Assembly (NCBI GenBank): GCA_946894095.1
Contig: OX335642.1
Coordinates: 5,343,021-5,407,020 of the forward strand
Source: Incurvaria masculella
Taxonomy: Eukaryota; Arthropoda; Insecta; Lepidoptera; Incurvariidae
Direction: 5' to 3'
DNA: 64,000 bases
Shown: positions 10,403 through 22,019 of the stretch, piece by piece
How positions within the stretch are numbered: the first letter of the stretch is position 1
Layout: each line of letters begins with the position of its first letter
Made by a program: the position numbers and the translations under genes
Notes under the pieces: generated by a model
What the model was told of the DNA's origin: nothing
Database searches by the model: none
Seen by the model: only the letters and a program-made list of their open reading frames with translations

Positions 10403-13400
10403 GCTTAGCATGCTGATGAAAATGAACACTGAAAAGTAACGTTATTTGGATTCGCAAAATATGGTGTATACTAGACTCTCAGTCCGATGATGCCCATGGG
10501 CTTTCGACGGGCGCAATTCCGATTAAGGCACTTTATTTCGACTAATTCTAAAGTAAGGGATGTAGCCCCGAATTCGCTGTCGATCAACTTTATTACATTT
10601 TCTCATTCTTTCAAAGTTAAACTTGTAATAGCTCCAGATCATTATTTTGCAGCAATATGGCGATTTAGAGAGGTTTATTAGTGAAATAAGAATGTTCAGT
10701 ACATATTGTGAGAAAAAAAGTCTCGCCCATCGACGTCGTGAGTTTATTTTTATTTTATTTATAAGGCGCCAAATCATTTGTACATTCATGTTATTTACAG
10801 ATTTACAGATTTTTTATTCTAAGTCTATAAGATCAACATTGTACAACCTACAATGTATAATATTATAATTTATGTAAGATATCATACGGTAATCGCTTTT
10901 ACAATTTGTTTGCGTTTGTGTATGTGTAGGTACCAAAAGTATTGTAGAATATGGTTAATACCTTGCCAATTTTTTTTCGAATTAATTCAAATCAATTTCA
11001 AATAAATTCAAGCATCATCGGTGCGTTGTTTTCGTGCTTTTCGGCATGAAATATATTCGTCCATAGACAACTGAGCGCGTTCGGTGCAACGCACTGTTTT
11101 CAACCGATCTACCGACAACCGTGAACTTAGGGCCCAAACAAACTGACAGCTGTCCGACGAATTATTGAGTTTGAGTAAGTTCCAGTTGTATGTGTGCGTT
11201 GCGTCAACTCTTAAAAACAAGATGTACTATATAAGAATAAACCAAGTTATTAAAATGTTAATATCCAAAAAACGAAAAACGTAGGGTGAACGAGAAAATT
11301 TGAAATAATGGTAAATTGAAAAAATATTTATTTTATTGCATTGTCATCCAACCCTAATGTACATATGTGTATTTAAAATTTCAAGTATCTAGCTCATCGG
11401 GAAGTTATTTTAAAATAGATTGATAATTTTGTACCGAATAGACAGACAAGAAAACGGATCGAAGCTCTTTCGTACATATTAATTGATAAAGTTGGCAAAC
11501 TTTTAGCGTTCTGTTATTCGGAAATATCCATGATTCACCGGAACGGAGTCGGCCAGTGCATTCCGGACCGTAATGGTTCGAGCGATTGAACCCTTTGAAA
11601 GAGTTCGGAGGTGCGAGAGAGTCGTTTCGGTGATTCGCAATTAATTTGAACGAAATTGCGTTACCGTCATGTTAACGGTATTTTAGCCCGATGCATTCAG
11701 CTATTATTGTTGCAACAAATATTCAGTTTTATTTTTCATTTAATTTTGTATTAACAATACTTAAGCCTCCGATTGGTTCCGCATATTGCTACTAGTTCGG
11801 TGTATTATCTGATGGAGATAATTTAGTAGTTCATTATTTTATTTCAAACATATATTTAAAACATAGAATTGTCATGACCGTGTAATAAGATACTGATGTT
11901 CATCTTTACGAGAAACAAAAGGAGTTTTTGTTGGTCACGAATGGCGGTTTATAATATCCGCCTACGCCTCCGGGCAGACGCGTGATGGTGTGGAAACAGA
12001 TACGATGTGAATCGGTCAGAAAAAGACATTTTCACGGTTATATTTACTCATACATGCATCGCATCGCTCGGACCTTTGTCGAGCGCGCCCCGGTAAAGGC
12101 TATAAAACGTTGTCAAAATTCTCTGACCCGCATCAGCGTGCGATTACGTTGTGAGACTAGTTCCCATGTGGCGTATTAGGCTTATGTCTAACGGTCAGCG
12201 TGGTATTAGCCATCCAAGTCCAGTAAAAAAAAATGGGAAAACGATTTATTTAAGTTCACTTGATACAATTTTCGTATTTATTTTCGTGCTGCTTAGCAAC
12301 GTGCAGTGTACGCATCGTCGCCGTAAATACTTTGACTTCGCCGTTTACGCCGACTCCGTTTTTTCATACAAACTAGTAGTCTGGTTTTGACAGATTGACG
12401 AAGTAAAAAGCACAGAATAAGTAGTCAACTTGTATAGGTTTGAAGTTTTTACGTAATTTCGAAAGTTCAGTAAACGCCAATTTAGGTGAGAGCTCGGACT
12501 GATATTTCTCTCTCTTATTTAATAGGCATACATCACTTCGATTACGGGTGCTATGAATTTGATATTATCGAAGCAAGTGACTTCGTGAATCCGGTCATGA
12601 TTAGTTCTTTTCGGTCATCTGGGCATACCAGCTCCACTCATTTCCTCTCTGTGAGATTGCTTTGCCATTCTTTCATCACTCATTCGTTATGCGTGTGCAA
12701 AACAAACTTCTTAATATTTTCTTCTTAATTATTTTAATTTGAATAAGTGTACGAATAAATATATCCTCAAAAAGTTTGCATTAACATTTTGATTTTACCA
12801 TAATAACATTACAGTCAGTGTTCTATTTCAAAAACTAGATTTTTGACAGTGGATTACACTTTTCAGAAGTTGAATTTTACAGCACTGTTATTCGGTATGC
12901 GAACTCCCTACATTCTAGCCCAGGCGTAAATTTCAGCAAGTTTTATGAGTATTGAGGAAATTCGGGAACCTCTCCTGTGAACATTGAAAGTATGTGAAAT
13001 ACTAAAATAGTGAGCTCGACTGAGTAGCACTTTTACGTATTCTGTAGCTATATTAAAAATGTGTAAGAGAAAAAAATAATAATAGCGTGTTTAGTTGAAC
13101 GAGGGTACAAGTAAAACCAAATTATGTTAAATTAGAAATTAATTACAACCAAATTTGTTATTCCAAAAAGATGAAAACCTAAGACGAGTACTAGAACCCT
13201 AAAAAATGAAATGAAATAAAGTTAATAAAAAAAATTAAATAAAAAAAACTTCAGACACATTATCCTATTTATAAAACAGTACTGTGCCCGACTAATAGAA
13301 ACGCACAGCTTAAACTGCTGGGCCCAAAGATTGGAATTTGAAGGTATTTTACTTCCCTAGAAATAGTGCCCCAGAGGTGTACTAAGGAGGGATTTTTTGA

Positions 13401-14017
13401 TATTCAATCCCTACAGAGGTTAACGTATGTGGCAAAGTTTGTATGGATAAATGTATGGATTGTATGCGTTTATAAACCGTGCATACACGCGATGAAACCT
13501 CGATGCGTTGTTGTGCAAACAAGAGCAAATCTTACTGACCACATTTCGCCGGGCGCCGCTCGGGTGAATTTACAAAACGATATTGATCCGATAGAGAAAA
13601 ACTAAAAGGCGAAAACCGACGTCACAAAACACAATGTTAACAACGTAATAGCGCCGCCGATTGGCCCTAAAGCGGTCGCTCTTAAAATGGCCCGACGAAC
13701 GGACCGTAAACCAAGAGTCGGATAAAAAGTAATAAAATGGAGAAACGACGCGGGTCCAGCGCGTTCGGCTCCCGAATAAATAAATAAACGGACAAAAACA
13801 AAAGGAGATTCGGCCTCGCCCCTTGGACCTTCCAAGTTAAGGCGAAAATAGATCCAAGATCGTGATATTTATGCTTTCATTGCGGCGAATAAAATCACAC
13901 AAGAACGTTTGTGACAACATATTAAACTGACGAAAAATAAACTGAAAAGCGAAAAATAAAACAAATTTACCATATGTTTACATCAGGAAGATTTCCAATA
14001 AATCAATAACAAGCTGA
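10403..14017. other. Intronic sequence, nothing assigned
   Basis: Long AT-rich stretch. GC-richer islands near 11535-11650, 11950-12180 and 13540-13830 were checked on the minus strand for Ig3 motifs and splice borders without success. Short open frames lack family signatures. Confidence 0.5.
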
Positions 14018-14243
14018 GGTACCCGGCTACGTTCGGGTCAATGTCGATTCGGACTGATGTCGGGCTGTACCTAACATTTTATGTTATATGAGTTCCCATA
14101 CAAACTTTTATCCCCCTTTTCATACCTTTGAGTACAATTTTGGCTACAAAATGTATACTCCATACCAAATATCGTCAAATAGGTCAGCGGTTTAGGAGTG
14201 AAAATGTAACAGACAGACAGAGTTACTTTCGCATTTATAATAT
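14018..14243 (+). mobile_element. LINE 3'-tail fragment (RTE/CR1-like)
   Basis: GAGGTACCCGGCTACGTTCGGGT followed by CATACAAACTTTTATCCCCC, TCAGCGGTTTAGGAGTG and AACAGACAGACAGAGTTACTTTC is the usual insect LINE tail pattern. The same pattern recurs at 19669-19916 (+), 17225-17370 (-) and 49797-49935 (-). Confidence 0.7.
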
Positions 14244-15104
14244 GATAATATATATAATATTTTATAATAGGAAAATTAAAACATCAATCGATAAATTATA
14301 AATTTATAAAGTAAATTTAAAATTATAAATCCAGATAACATTTCGGTAATCTCAACGACTAACACTTTTTCCTATGGCCACTTTAGGCAACATTCCTAAC
14401 TACTCTTGTGGTAACAATTTTTTTAATGAAAAACCGGTATGGGTGACCAAAGGGCCAAAGATGCGCAGAAAAACAAACGCACGTTATATCGCGAAACCAG
14501 GCACAACTCTAGCGGATGTGCGGATTAACGAGCTTATTCATATTACGTTGTCAAAGATAATAAGCTACATACATATATTTAGAAAACTGGAAGCAGTAAT
14601 ATATTTAGCACCATAAGTCATTCCTTGCTATTAGTTAGATTTTTCCGCTCAACTCAAAATACAGTTTAACGTTCCACTGAAAAATCGTGGCGTAGTGTAT
14701 TTTTGGACTTCCCCTCGCATTTGAAATTCCCTTTTCGAGAAATCCTACGCGGAAACCACATAAACAAAATAAGTTTACGACTTTTAGACTTTGTAGAGAG
14801 TCACTGAAATCGGAATGAATCTAAAAATACCTGCAATTCTACCTTCAACCAGTTAAGGAAACAACGCAGAACGAAATTCGATATGTTGCAGTCCGGCCGC
14901 AGAATGAATGGACCTTTGACGTCTGTCAGTTGGTTATGTCTAGTGATGGACAATATGTAAGTAATACTAATGTTATATCACTAATATTTAATATACTTAC
15001 GTGATAATATTTTTTTTACCAGTAATATTAAAGTAATAATAATCATATTACATCCCATTAAAATCAAATTCAAAAACGTATTGTATGAAACGTTACAATG
15101 GCCC
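14244..15104. other. Intronic sequence, nothing assigned
   Basis: AT-rich. An 80-codon open frame at 14374-14616 (+) has no recognisable motif. The stretch 14940-15060 is built of simple ATAT/AATATTA-like words. Confidence 0.45.
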
Positions 15105-15908
15105 GTTGGCATTGTAAAATTGTGTTTGGTTTCCAAGTTATAAGGTCCGAAAGTTCGAATTTTTTGCGCGTTTTATCCAAAAACTTTGGAGGAGGATTAC
15201 GCGATGATAAAGTGAGAACATCTTTAAAAGATTAGTCATCAGACATAGCTTATTTAATCAAGATTTATAATCTATTTGGTTTTTATCAGATTTTTCACTA
15301 CAGCAGTCGTGGTTTTTTTATTTTTTTATGTGACTGGACATGGATGGCTAATACCACAAGTTCTGTCATGGTATTAGCCCAACACACCACATGGGAACTA
15401 GGTGCCATGCCAGGACCTTCCTTATATTGCACGGCTACATTGAACTGGATGGAAAACACGGACAATTTTTCATTGCCGCTTCGACCATCGTTCATCCAAT
15501 GCGATGGTACCAACCCGGGCGGGATAAACCCTACCACCTAGTAAGTAAGGAAGGGGACCTACAGCTTAACGTGGAATCCGAACCACGGCCAGCCTCTCTC
15601 AACGGTCGAATGGTCACCCATCCAAGACCAGACCGGACCCAGCGTTGCTTAACTTCGGAGAGCGATCGCCGAAGTGTCGCGCCACTGGGCCACTGAGGCT
15701 GACAAACTTTTAGCTTTAAGTCGTTTTGTAATTACATTTTTCGTAAATCTTACCAAATCATACCCTATGCACATTGTCTTTTTTGTGGAGATGTTGCATC
15801 TTCCTTCTTTTCGATTCTGTATTTTTCTTTGAAACAGACCCAGAGCGCAAACAGCACGGTTTTGTACCGTGCCCGCGAATGAGTTAGTCCCGCCGGGTTG
15901 GGCCACCT
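15105..15908 (-). mobile_element. TTAA-type element, family B, 5'-truncated and split by a SINE
   Basis: Its two halves match the intact copy at 54851-55282 in reverse: 15105-15312 (TTGGCATTGTAAAATTGTG, ACTTATAAGGTCCG in reverse sense) and 15704-15908 ending CCGGGTTGGGCCACCTTA. The interruption (15313-15703) is a 5S-headed SINE. It extends further inward than the 54851 copy, so that copy may itself carry an internal deletion. Confidence 0.75.
15313..15703 (-). mobile_element. 5S-headed SINE, full length, nested in a TTAA element
   Basis: On the minus strand it begins GTCAGCCTCAGTGGCCCAGT. Then come CCGAAGTTAAGCAACGCTGG and TTGGATGGGTGACC, which match the internal control region of 5S rRNA (box A, intermediate element, box C). 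The body is the same as in the tRNA-headed SINEs (CCGCCCGGGTTGGTACCATC, ATTGTCCGTGTTTTCCATCC) and it ends CCATCCATGTCCAGTCACAT with an A-rich tail. Confidence 0.85.
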
Positions 15909-16245
15909 TATATTAAATTAATGCTAATAGTAGTGAGGAATAATAACTATCACAAAATACAAATACTTGATTCAAAAAAGTTATATAAGACATTACCCAA
16001 AAACAATACTTCAAGGCGTTATTATAGTTTTCAAAGATGTAGGTAAAATTGGGACTGCCTAAGTTTGATCTAAATGCTACTGTCAAAATTGTTTTGCTAG
16101 AACAGTTAAAGGCAAAGAACAGAACAAAAGAAATGTTTCTTTTGTTCAGTGGAATGGATTAGAAGTATTACTTACTTAATTAACAAAGTTGTTTATACAA
16201 TAATATGTATAGTATCTAATAAATAATATAAAGGGGAAAGTTTGT

Positions 16246-16460
16246 AATAATGGATGGATGGATGGATGGATGGATGGATGGATGGATGGATGGATGTTTG
16301 TTACTCTTTCACGTAAAAACTACTGAATGGATTCTAATGAAACTTTACAATAATATAGCTTATACATCAGAATAACACATAGGCTACAATTTATGTGCCC
16401 ATGGGCTTTAGAACTTTCACGGGGCTGCGAAAACGATGCCGGTAGCGATACTTCACACTA
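16246..16460 (+). mobile_element. Microsatellite-led interspersed element
   Basis: An (ATGG)n run at about 16250-16296 is followed by TGTTTGTTACTCTTTCACG, AAAACTACTGAATGG, AATGAAACTTTACA and CAGAATAACACATAGGC, a pattern common in Lepidoptera and resembling the 'MINE' microsatellite-associated class. The far end (GGGGCTGCGAAAACGATGCCGG) resembles the CR1-like LINE 3' UTR seen at 22020-22443. Confidence 0.6.
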
Positions 16461-16960
16461 GGGGGAGAGGAGCCGGGGGCGGTGGCGGGGAGCGGCGGCG
16501 GAGGGAGGGCACACGTCGTGACTGTTTGGTGTCCGTTTGGCGAATTTTCAAGGCACTAGCGATTTGTAAAACTTAGTACATGTACATTTAACTACCCGGG
16601 AATTAGGATTGGCTAAATAGAATTCCGTTCCGCTTACGCTAAGATGGGGCTGTCATACAAACTGCAATGCTATGCACGGCTCGGCTTTGCGGCGGCAGCG
16701 CTTACTTTTACTGAAGTACGGTTTGGTATTTCCTGCAACTTTAGGACTACTTGGCATCACGCTAAATCGCCGGAGGAGCGACCAACAGAATAAAATCCTT
16801 GAGAACCAATTACTCGATTTAGATGTGCATTGTATCTACGTCTAGCCTGATTCTACTAAAAACTTATAGATTACATAATATAACGCTTCATTACCAGAAG
16901 GGTAAGTAGTGAGTCTTAAAGTCTTATAACATGCGAACCACTTACCTGATTTATATGCGT
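16461..16960. other. Intronic sequence with a G-rich patch
   Basis: About 16455-16510 is strongly G-rich (GGGGGAGAGGAGCCGGGGGC and following). No exon features. The rest is unassigned. Confidence 0.45.
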
Positions 16961-17066
16961 ATTTTATCAATGTATAGCATCTCTGGGAGCAGTCAGGTTC
17001 GAGATGGGTTACTGTTTTCGATGTTGAGGCTGGCTGTGGGTTGGAGTCCACGCAAAACTTACCTAC
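16961..17066 (+). mobile_element. 5S-type SINE head fragment
   Basis: CTCTGGGAGCAGTCAGGTTC followed by GAGATGGGTTACTG, GAGGCTGGCTGTGGGTTGGA and GTCCACG matches the 5S-like and B-box part of the 55921-56230 SINE. No body follows. Confidence 0.7.
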
Positions 17067-17224
17067 GTTACACGTTACTTACTAGGTAAGCAATGTAGCA
17101 GTGAAAGTGCAGACAGGTTCTCACGGCAAATGTTTTTTTTTAAATAGCCACCAAACGTCAACGAAGCTCTAAATCGGAATTATTGGATGTTTTTCATTAA
17201 ATCATGCTATTTCGGCTCGAACGA

Positions 17225-17370
17225 TCTTGATTAAATTTGGTACATGGATACATTGTCCTGGACCAGTTTGACCCTATTTTGGACCAGTCATGTGGGCTAC
17301 TTTTTATTCATGAGATAATTTAGCCGACACTAACCCGAGCGGAGCCGGGTACCGCAGCTAGTTATTTATG
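17225..17370 (-). mobile_element. LINE 3'-tail fragment
   Basis: On the minus strand it begins CTAGCTGCGGTACCCGGCTC and CGCTCGGGTTAGTGTCGGC, the same type as 14018-14243. It directly abuts the SINE at 17377. Confidence 0.6.
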
Positions 17371-17376
17371 TATATA

Positions 17377-17662
17377 GGCTACATTGAACTGCATGGAAAA
17401 CACGAACAATTCTAATTTCCGCTACGACCATTGTTTCATCGAATGCGATGGTACCAACCTGGGCAGGCTCAACCCTACCACCTAGTAGGGAAAGGGGACC
17501 GACAGTTTTACATCCATTCCTAACTATGGAGCAGCTCGCATTCGTGAAGAAATGAACTTATCCAACTCAGAAAGAGAGAGATAGTGGTGAATGAAGGGGG
17601 CGGGGATAAGAAACCCATAACTCTGGCATGGAAGGGCCCCACCCGCCCGGAGCCCTGAGCCG
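17377..17662 (-). mobile_element. tRNA-headed SINE, 3'-truncated
   Basis: On the minus strand it runs from CGGCTCAGGGCTCCGGGCGG through the SINE body to GTTCAATGTAGCC, where it stops at the LINE tail. It sits about 100 nt downstream of the donor of the 17765-17873 exon, in the same sense as the gene. Confidence 0.75.
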
Positions 17663-17764
17663 TTCGTGCCAGTTCCGTTGTTCCATGCCCGATTTCCAGC
17701 ATCGTGGCGTGAATAGGTCAGGCAAATCCTCGCTGCGTACTGAAATAAAAATGAATCGACTGAC

Positions 17765-17873
17765 CTCCAGTGTAATGTTAGCGGCCTTGTAAGTCCGGTC
17801 GGCCGTGTTTTGCGCTTGGCACGTGAACGTCTGGTTGTGGTGCTCCCTTTTCGGCGTCAAACGCAGGACGGAT
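17765..17873 (-). CDS. rst/kirre: rst/kirre-like protein, internal exon 5 of 5 (Ig domain 2, end)
   Basis: Exon of 109 nt, phase 2 in and phase 0 out, encoding SVLRLTPKREHHNQTFTC, then QAQNTADRTY, then KAANITLE. FTCQAQN carries the second Ig2 Cys; EHHN-T-F-CQAQNTADRTY is close to diagnostic for roughest/kirre. There are two possible N-glycosylation sites (NQT and NIT). The acceptor is tttcatccgcag just above 17873. The donor is GAG|GTCAGT at 17764, with C at +3 instead of the usual purine. The family normally continues V-K-Y-A-P-K from the next exon; I looked for that and for other Ig3 signatures on the minus strand from 17764 to 1 and did not find them, so the next intron is at least 17.7 kb here. 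Confidence 0.93.
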
Positions 17874-18009
17874 CTGCGGATGAAACGGTCGCGTTGGCAA
17901 TGAGACGAAAATGAACAATCTTTGAATACAATCTGACATTTTTGTTAGTTGAAATGGGAAAATTTTTTTACAAAGGATGTAATATATTAGTAGCTCTCTG
18001 AGCCTTGGA

Positions 18010-18222
18010 TAGTTACCATGATAAATTAACAAGCCGGGTGAACAGGCAAGTACATACGTTATTTATAATATAAAAAAAAGAATTCGTCCTATGTTAACTG
18101 GTATATTTAGCCGAACAACATGTCGTTTGACAGTTAGCGTGGTACTAAATGAAGTTAAACGTCAGATTGTATCACTTACTTGCCTGTTCACTCGGTGAGT
18201 TATTTAACCATAGTAGCCCCCC
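18010..18222. mobile_element. MITE with long TIRs in the short intron
   Basis: Outer arms (about 18011-18052 and 18177-18220) are inverted copies centred on GTGAACAGGCAAGTA. The inside has GCCGAACAACATGTCGTTTG. A related, more decayed copy is at 34001-34233. It occupies a fifth of the 970-bp intron between the two Ig2 exons. Confidence 0.75.
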
Positions 18223-18235
18223 TGTAAAGTATATC

Positions 18236-18264
18236 TATTTTGTATTTGTATTTGTATTTGTTAT
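18236..18264. repeat. (TTTGTA)n microsatellite
   Basis: About four short units of TTTGTA. Confidence 0.8.
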
Positions 18265-18843
18265 CTTTCCTTAGTGGGCTCACACTATTCCGGAAGGGTC
18301 GTTAAGCCAATCCGGAGAATGTTTATTAGAATCAGATCAAGGCTTAATTAAGAAGCCTAAATTAGACCGGCGGCTGTCTTTTAGAAGAAGGCGGCCGGCG
18401 CTTACGGAGAAAACCCAATCCGGAGATATTTTCTGTTTTCATCGACCTATAACTCCATCTACTGGTCCAATTGGATAGTGTAGTCACTTAAGCCAAGAAA
18501 GAGAGTAAACATCGGAATGAGAGGTAATAAGTTGAGAGTTCTTGCATGATACCATGTATGGATGAGCGCCGTGCTCTATCTAAACAACGGATAACGGTAT
18601 AAAAAGTAGGTATCAACAAAATTTGCCGAGGATCATGCTCTATAATTTTGATTATAGATGCAAGTTACAAATATTTGGGACCTTTGACCTTGACCTCGAC
18701 TTTTCAGACGATGTTTTATAAGAATTTAGAGCTTTTATCTCTTATTCCGAGGTGAAACGCCTAATATGACTGGGCTAGACAGGCAACAGACGGACAACTG
18801 ACCTTCGGAACCACGAAAAGTGGCGTAATCGAACAAGTGTTAC

Positions 18844-18935
18844 CTGGCGGTGAATCTCCTGCCATCGGCCAGCGCCTCCACGGTGCTCGATATCCTCTGC
18901 GACAGTACGTTGCCCTTGCCGTCGACCCACGTAAT
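18844..18935 (-). CDS. rst/kirre: rst/kirre-like protein, internal exon 4 of 5 (Ig domain 2, middle)
   Basis: Exon of 92 nt, phase 0 in and phase 2 out, reading ITWVDGKGNVLSQRISS, then TVEALADGRRFTA and the first two bases of an Arg codon. ITW(I/V)DGxGNVL is the C strand of the family's second Ig domain with its core Trp; DGRRFTA leads into the E strand. The acceptor is attgtcgacag just above 18935 and the donor is GCCAG|GTAACA at 18843. The split Arg codon is completed by the first base of the next exon (AG|A), which supports the junction. The following intron is short (970 nt) and holds a MITE. In the known fly proteins this segment is followed by S(I/V)L(K/R)L and then EHHN, exactly as found in the next exon. 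Confidence 0.92.
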
Positions 18936-19199
18936 CTGTCGACAATATAGCCGTAGGGTTAATTAACAACAAAAACCAATTAAAACTCCCATGGGACTTT
19001 AGTAAAAGTTTCCTGGAGCGGCAGGTATTCGGGTTTATCGTGGCTGCGTAACGAACGGCTGCATGGCTGTCTGTTTCAGTTTCTTTATTCCCTCCATTAT
19101 ATTCGATCGAACAATTTATTTTACTTTTGACAAAAGCAGGCCCATGAAGTTCCATAATTATTGACAGGCAATCATCGACAAAAAATTTAATACTAGCCC

Positions 19200-19300
19200 C
19201 GGCCAGCTTCAACGGTCACCCATCCACAACCCGACTGCGCCCAGAGTCGATACGCCTAGATTATCGAACGGCAAGGCATCGTGCCTCTGGGATACCGAGG
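19200..19300 (-). mobile_element. 5S-type SINE head fragment
   Basis: Minus strand: CCTCGGTATCCCAGAGGCAC, GACTCTGGGCGCAGTCGGG, then GTGGATGGGTGACCGTTGAA. Head only; the body is lost at GGGGCTAG. Confidence 0.75.
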
Positions 19301-19668
19301 ATACCAATATACTATACCAATAAAACCGCGGGAAATGAAAACTATTATTCTGAAACAATTGCATGATGATACATTACTGCATGGTTTTTCTACGATTTAA
19401 TATGCGGGACCAGGTTAGATGCGAGCAGGTGCCCAAATCAAACAAAGAGAAGGTCCTGGCATGGCATTCAGCCCCTTTCAGTGTGAAATAGCTTTGTTCT
19501 TTCTTTACTACAGTCTTTTATCGCGCGTGCCATCAATCAGATTACAACTCGTGTTATAATGAATGCCCTTCATTACGTGACAAATGGAATAATGATGTTT
19601 GCATTAATCAATAAAGCATAAACACTTTTACTTTGTCAAAGATAAATTCGTACTATATATCGTAACTA

Positions 19669-19916
19669 GATGAGATACCCGGCTCAGCTCGGTTTAATGT
19701 CGTGACTGATGTCCTGGATATTATATGATTTTCCAATGCACGCTTTCGTTCCCTATTTAACCATTTTGGAATCTAATTTTCGCCACAATAAGTAGCATTG
19801 GTCCTACTCCAAGGTCTAGACTATCTCTACATCGAAATGAATTAAAATTGGTTCAGCGGTTTAGGCGTGAAACACAACTGACAGAGTTACTTTCAAATTT
19901 ATAATAGTATGGATAT
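19669..19916 (+). mobile_element. LINE 3'-tail fragment (RTE/CR1-like)
   Basis: GATACCCGGCTCAGCTCGGTT, GGTTCAGCGGTTTAGGCGTG and CTGACAGAGTTACTTTC match the 14018-14243 tail. Confidence 0.7.
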
Positions 19917-20195
19917 GGATTAAAACTATGCGATTATGGACATCGTAACCTACCTGAAAGCATCGTATATTTAACACCAAAACGTTGACGTCTTTCAGGA
20001 TATTCAATGATTGTTCGAAACGATCAATTGAACTGTAACCGTGAAAGTTTTCGAGTCGTTACAACGTGAAAATTAGCCATTAGGGGACCGACGGTGACCA
20101 ATCGCTTTGGAGTTCAGTCGGAGGGTTGACGCCGCAGTCCAAACTTTGAAACGGCGACCATGGGAGGAGGGTAGTAGCAACCGATACGCGTTTTT

Positions 20196-20480
20196 AGGGT
20201 TCCGTACCCAAAGGGTGATAACGGAACCCTATTACTAAGCCTCTGCTGTCCGTCCGTCCGTCCGTCCGTCCGTCCGCCTGTCACAGGGCTGTATCTCATG
20301 AACCGTAATATGCAGGCAGCTGAAATTTTCACAGAATGTGTATTTATTTTGCCGCTAAACAAATAGGTAAAATAAACAATAATAAAAATTAAAGGGTAAA
20401 ACCATACAAAAAACGTGATTTGTTTGTGTTAAATATCGTACGATGGTACGGAACCCTACGTAAACGAGTTCGACTCACAC
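20196..20480 (+). mobile_element. GGGTTCCGTACC/CCGT element
   Basis: AGGGTTCCGTACCCAAAGGG at the start, a (CCGT)n run, and GGTACGGAACCCT near the end. The final hairpin is decayed (ACGAGTTCGACTCACAC) and the T run is lost. Confidence 0.85.
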
Positions 20481-21424
20481 GTATCATCATATTCCACAAA
20501 TCCAACAAGAACTCATGTATCTCTGTAACCACGCTAATGAAATCACTGTTCATTTATTATACAAACTTTTAGTGAAAATAACGGCTCTACGTAGGTAATT
20601 TAAATGTGAAAGTTAGTTTGTAGGTGCGAAACTAATGTACAACAATATATATAGCGTTGGGCGCCGAAACTTTTCCGACCCTCCCATCTCATATTAATAT
20701 TTCGCCGCTTAATTTTCAATTTACCAAAACATATATTTTTACCTGCAATGTCGAAAACCCAAGCCAGGAAACACCTTTCACTGCTATATGTTTGTCGAGG
20801 TACAAAAAATTACGTTTCATATCATTATAACAATATAAGAAAAAATACTTAACATTCTATGTAGAACTGGCATGCGAAAATAACGCACCATAAGATAGTT
20901 CATGTCCTTATATCAAGGTCCAAATCTAAGAACACGTAATTGAAAAGCAGGCATCAAGGCTCCAACTAAGTCCAGCGTTGAGCAAATAAACGATAATGGC
21001 GACCTCCGGAAGCAGTGAACTTATATTGTTGTATGCGCGTCAAAGTCATCTTCAGAACAGGGAAATTTAAATATTTGTTCCGAAAGCCTACTTTTTAAAG
21101 TAAATTAATATATGTTTCACTCTTTGACTAGATAAAAATTTAAAAACATTAAATTATCTAAATCATTCACAATTTCCAAGCGGCGGCTTGAAAACCTAGT
21201 AAAAACCCAGTAGTTTCTAAACACATGTTGTGTTTAGAAACATTTTTTTAAAGAATATATGCAACGCATTAAAACCGGTCATACACCGGTCATACACTAG
21301 ATAATAGTCTGTACGTTGATATTAAAATTGTCTACGGGTGTTTATTCTGAACGGACGCTAAGATAAAATAAATTAATCCCAAAATATTAGAGGTAAGCGT
21401 TATGTAGAGCCAAGTGTAGTGTAT
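20481..21424. other. Intronic sequence, nothing assigned
   Basis: AT-rich. A small direct repeat ACCGGTCATACACCGGTCATACAC lies near 21275-21298. No coding signal. Confidence 0.45.
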
Positions 21425-21600
21425 TGTATTGTATTGTGTTGTTTATTAATCATCCATAGACAGTACACTGCACTCGGATTTGTCATATCTTAGCATTGGC
21501 CAGTTCAGCAAAACAAAACACAGCGAAGAAGAATTGGAAAGAAACTCCGCTGTTTTTTTTTCAACGTCCACTTAGTCTAAGTTTACAAAAGTGTTTGTCA
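21425..21600. repeat. Interspersed repeat, copy 1 (shared with 58535-58690)
   Basis: CATCCATAGACAGTACACTG, CACTCGGATTTGTCAT and CACTTAGTCTAAGTTTA are shared with 58535-58690. Class unknown; possibly a retroelement tail. Confidence 0.65.
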
Positions 21601-22019
21601 ATTATTTTAACAAAAACATAGACAAAAGACTAAATTAACATGAATACACAAAATTTACAATCCATGCCGTATGCAACAGTTTATGACAAATATCATTTTA
21701 TTTGCAAAGACAATCCCCTCCAACTAATATGTTGCCAATTGGAGCAGGCCAGTCCCCACAAACAGCACCCGTTCACGAGCATCACGCCGGGCACAGCCAT
21801 TACTTCTTTCAACCATATTTTAGGGAAAGAGATAACCCGAGCCAAGCGTCACCGTAAGCAAGGACCTTAAAGCGATGCACTGCTCCAGTGGCAACACAAC
21901 ACTGTGAAGCACTTGCACATTAGTTTTGAATACTATAAGTTTTGTCATAAACTACTGGCCCAGAACGGCATCGCGCGTCGGAAAACCGTTAGTTTAACAT
22001 AAAACATATAATATCCGTT

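Noticed and set aside
15560..15703. A 5S rRNA gene
   Set aside because: Only the internal control region resembles 5S; the flanking 5S helices are missing and a SINE body follows.
1..17764. Further rst/kirre exons (Ig3 onward) in the left third
   Set aside because: GC-rich islands at 11535-11650, 12060-12180, 13540-13740 and 16440-16520 were read on the minus strand; none shows Ig signatures with splice borders.
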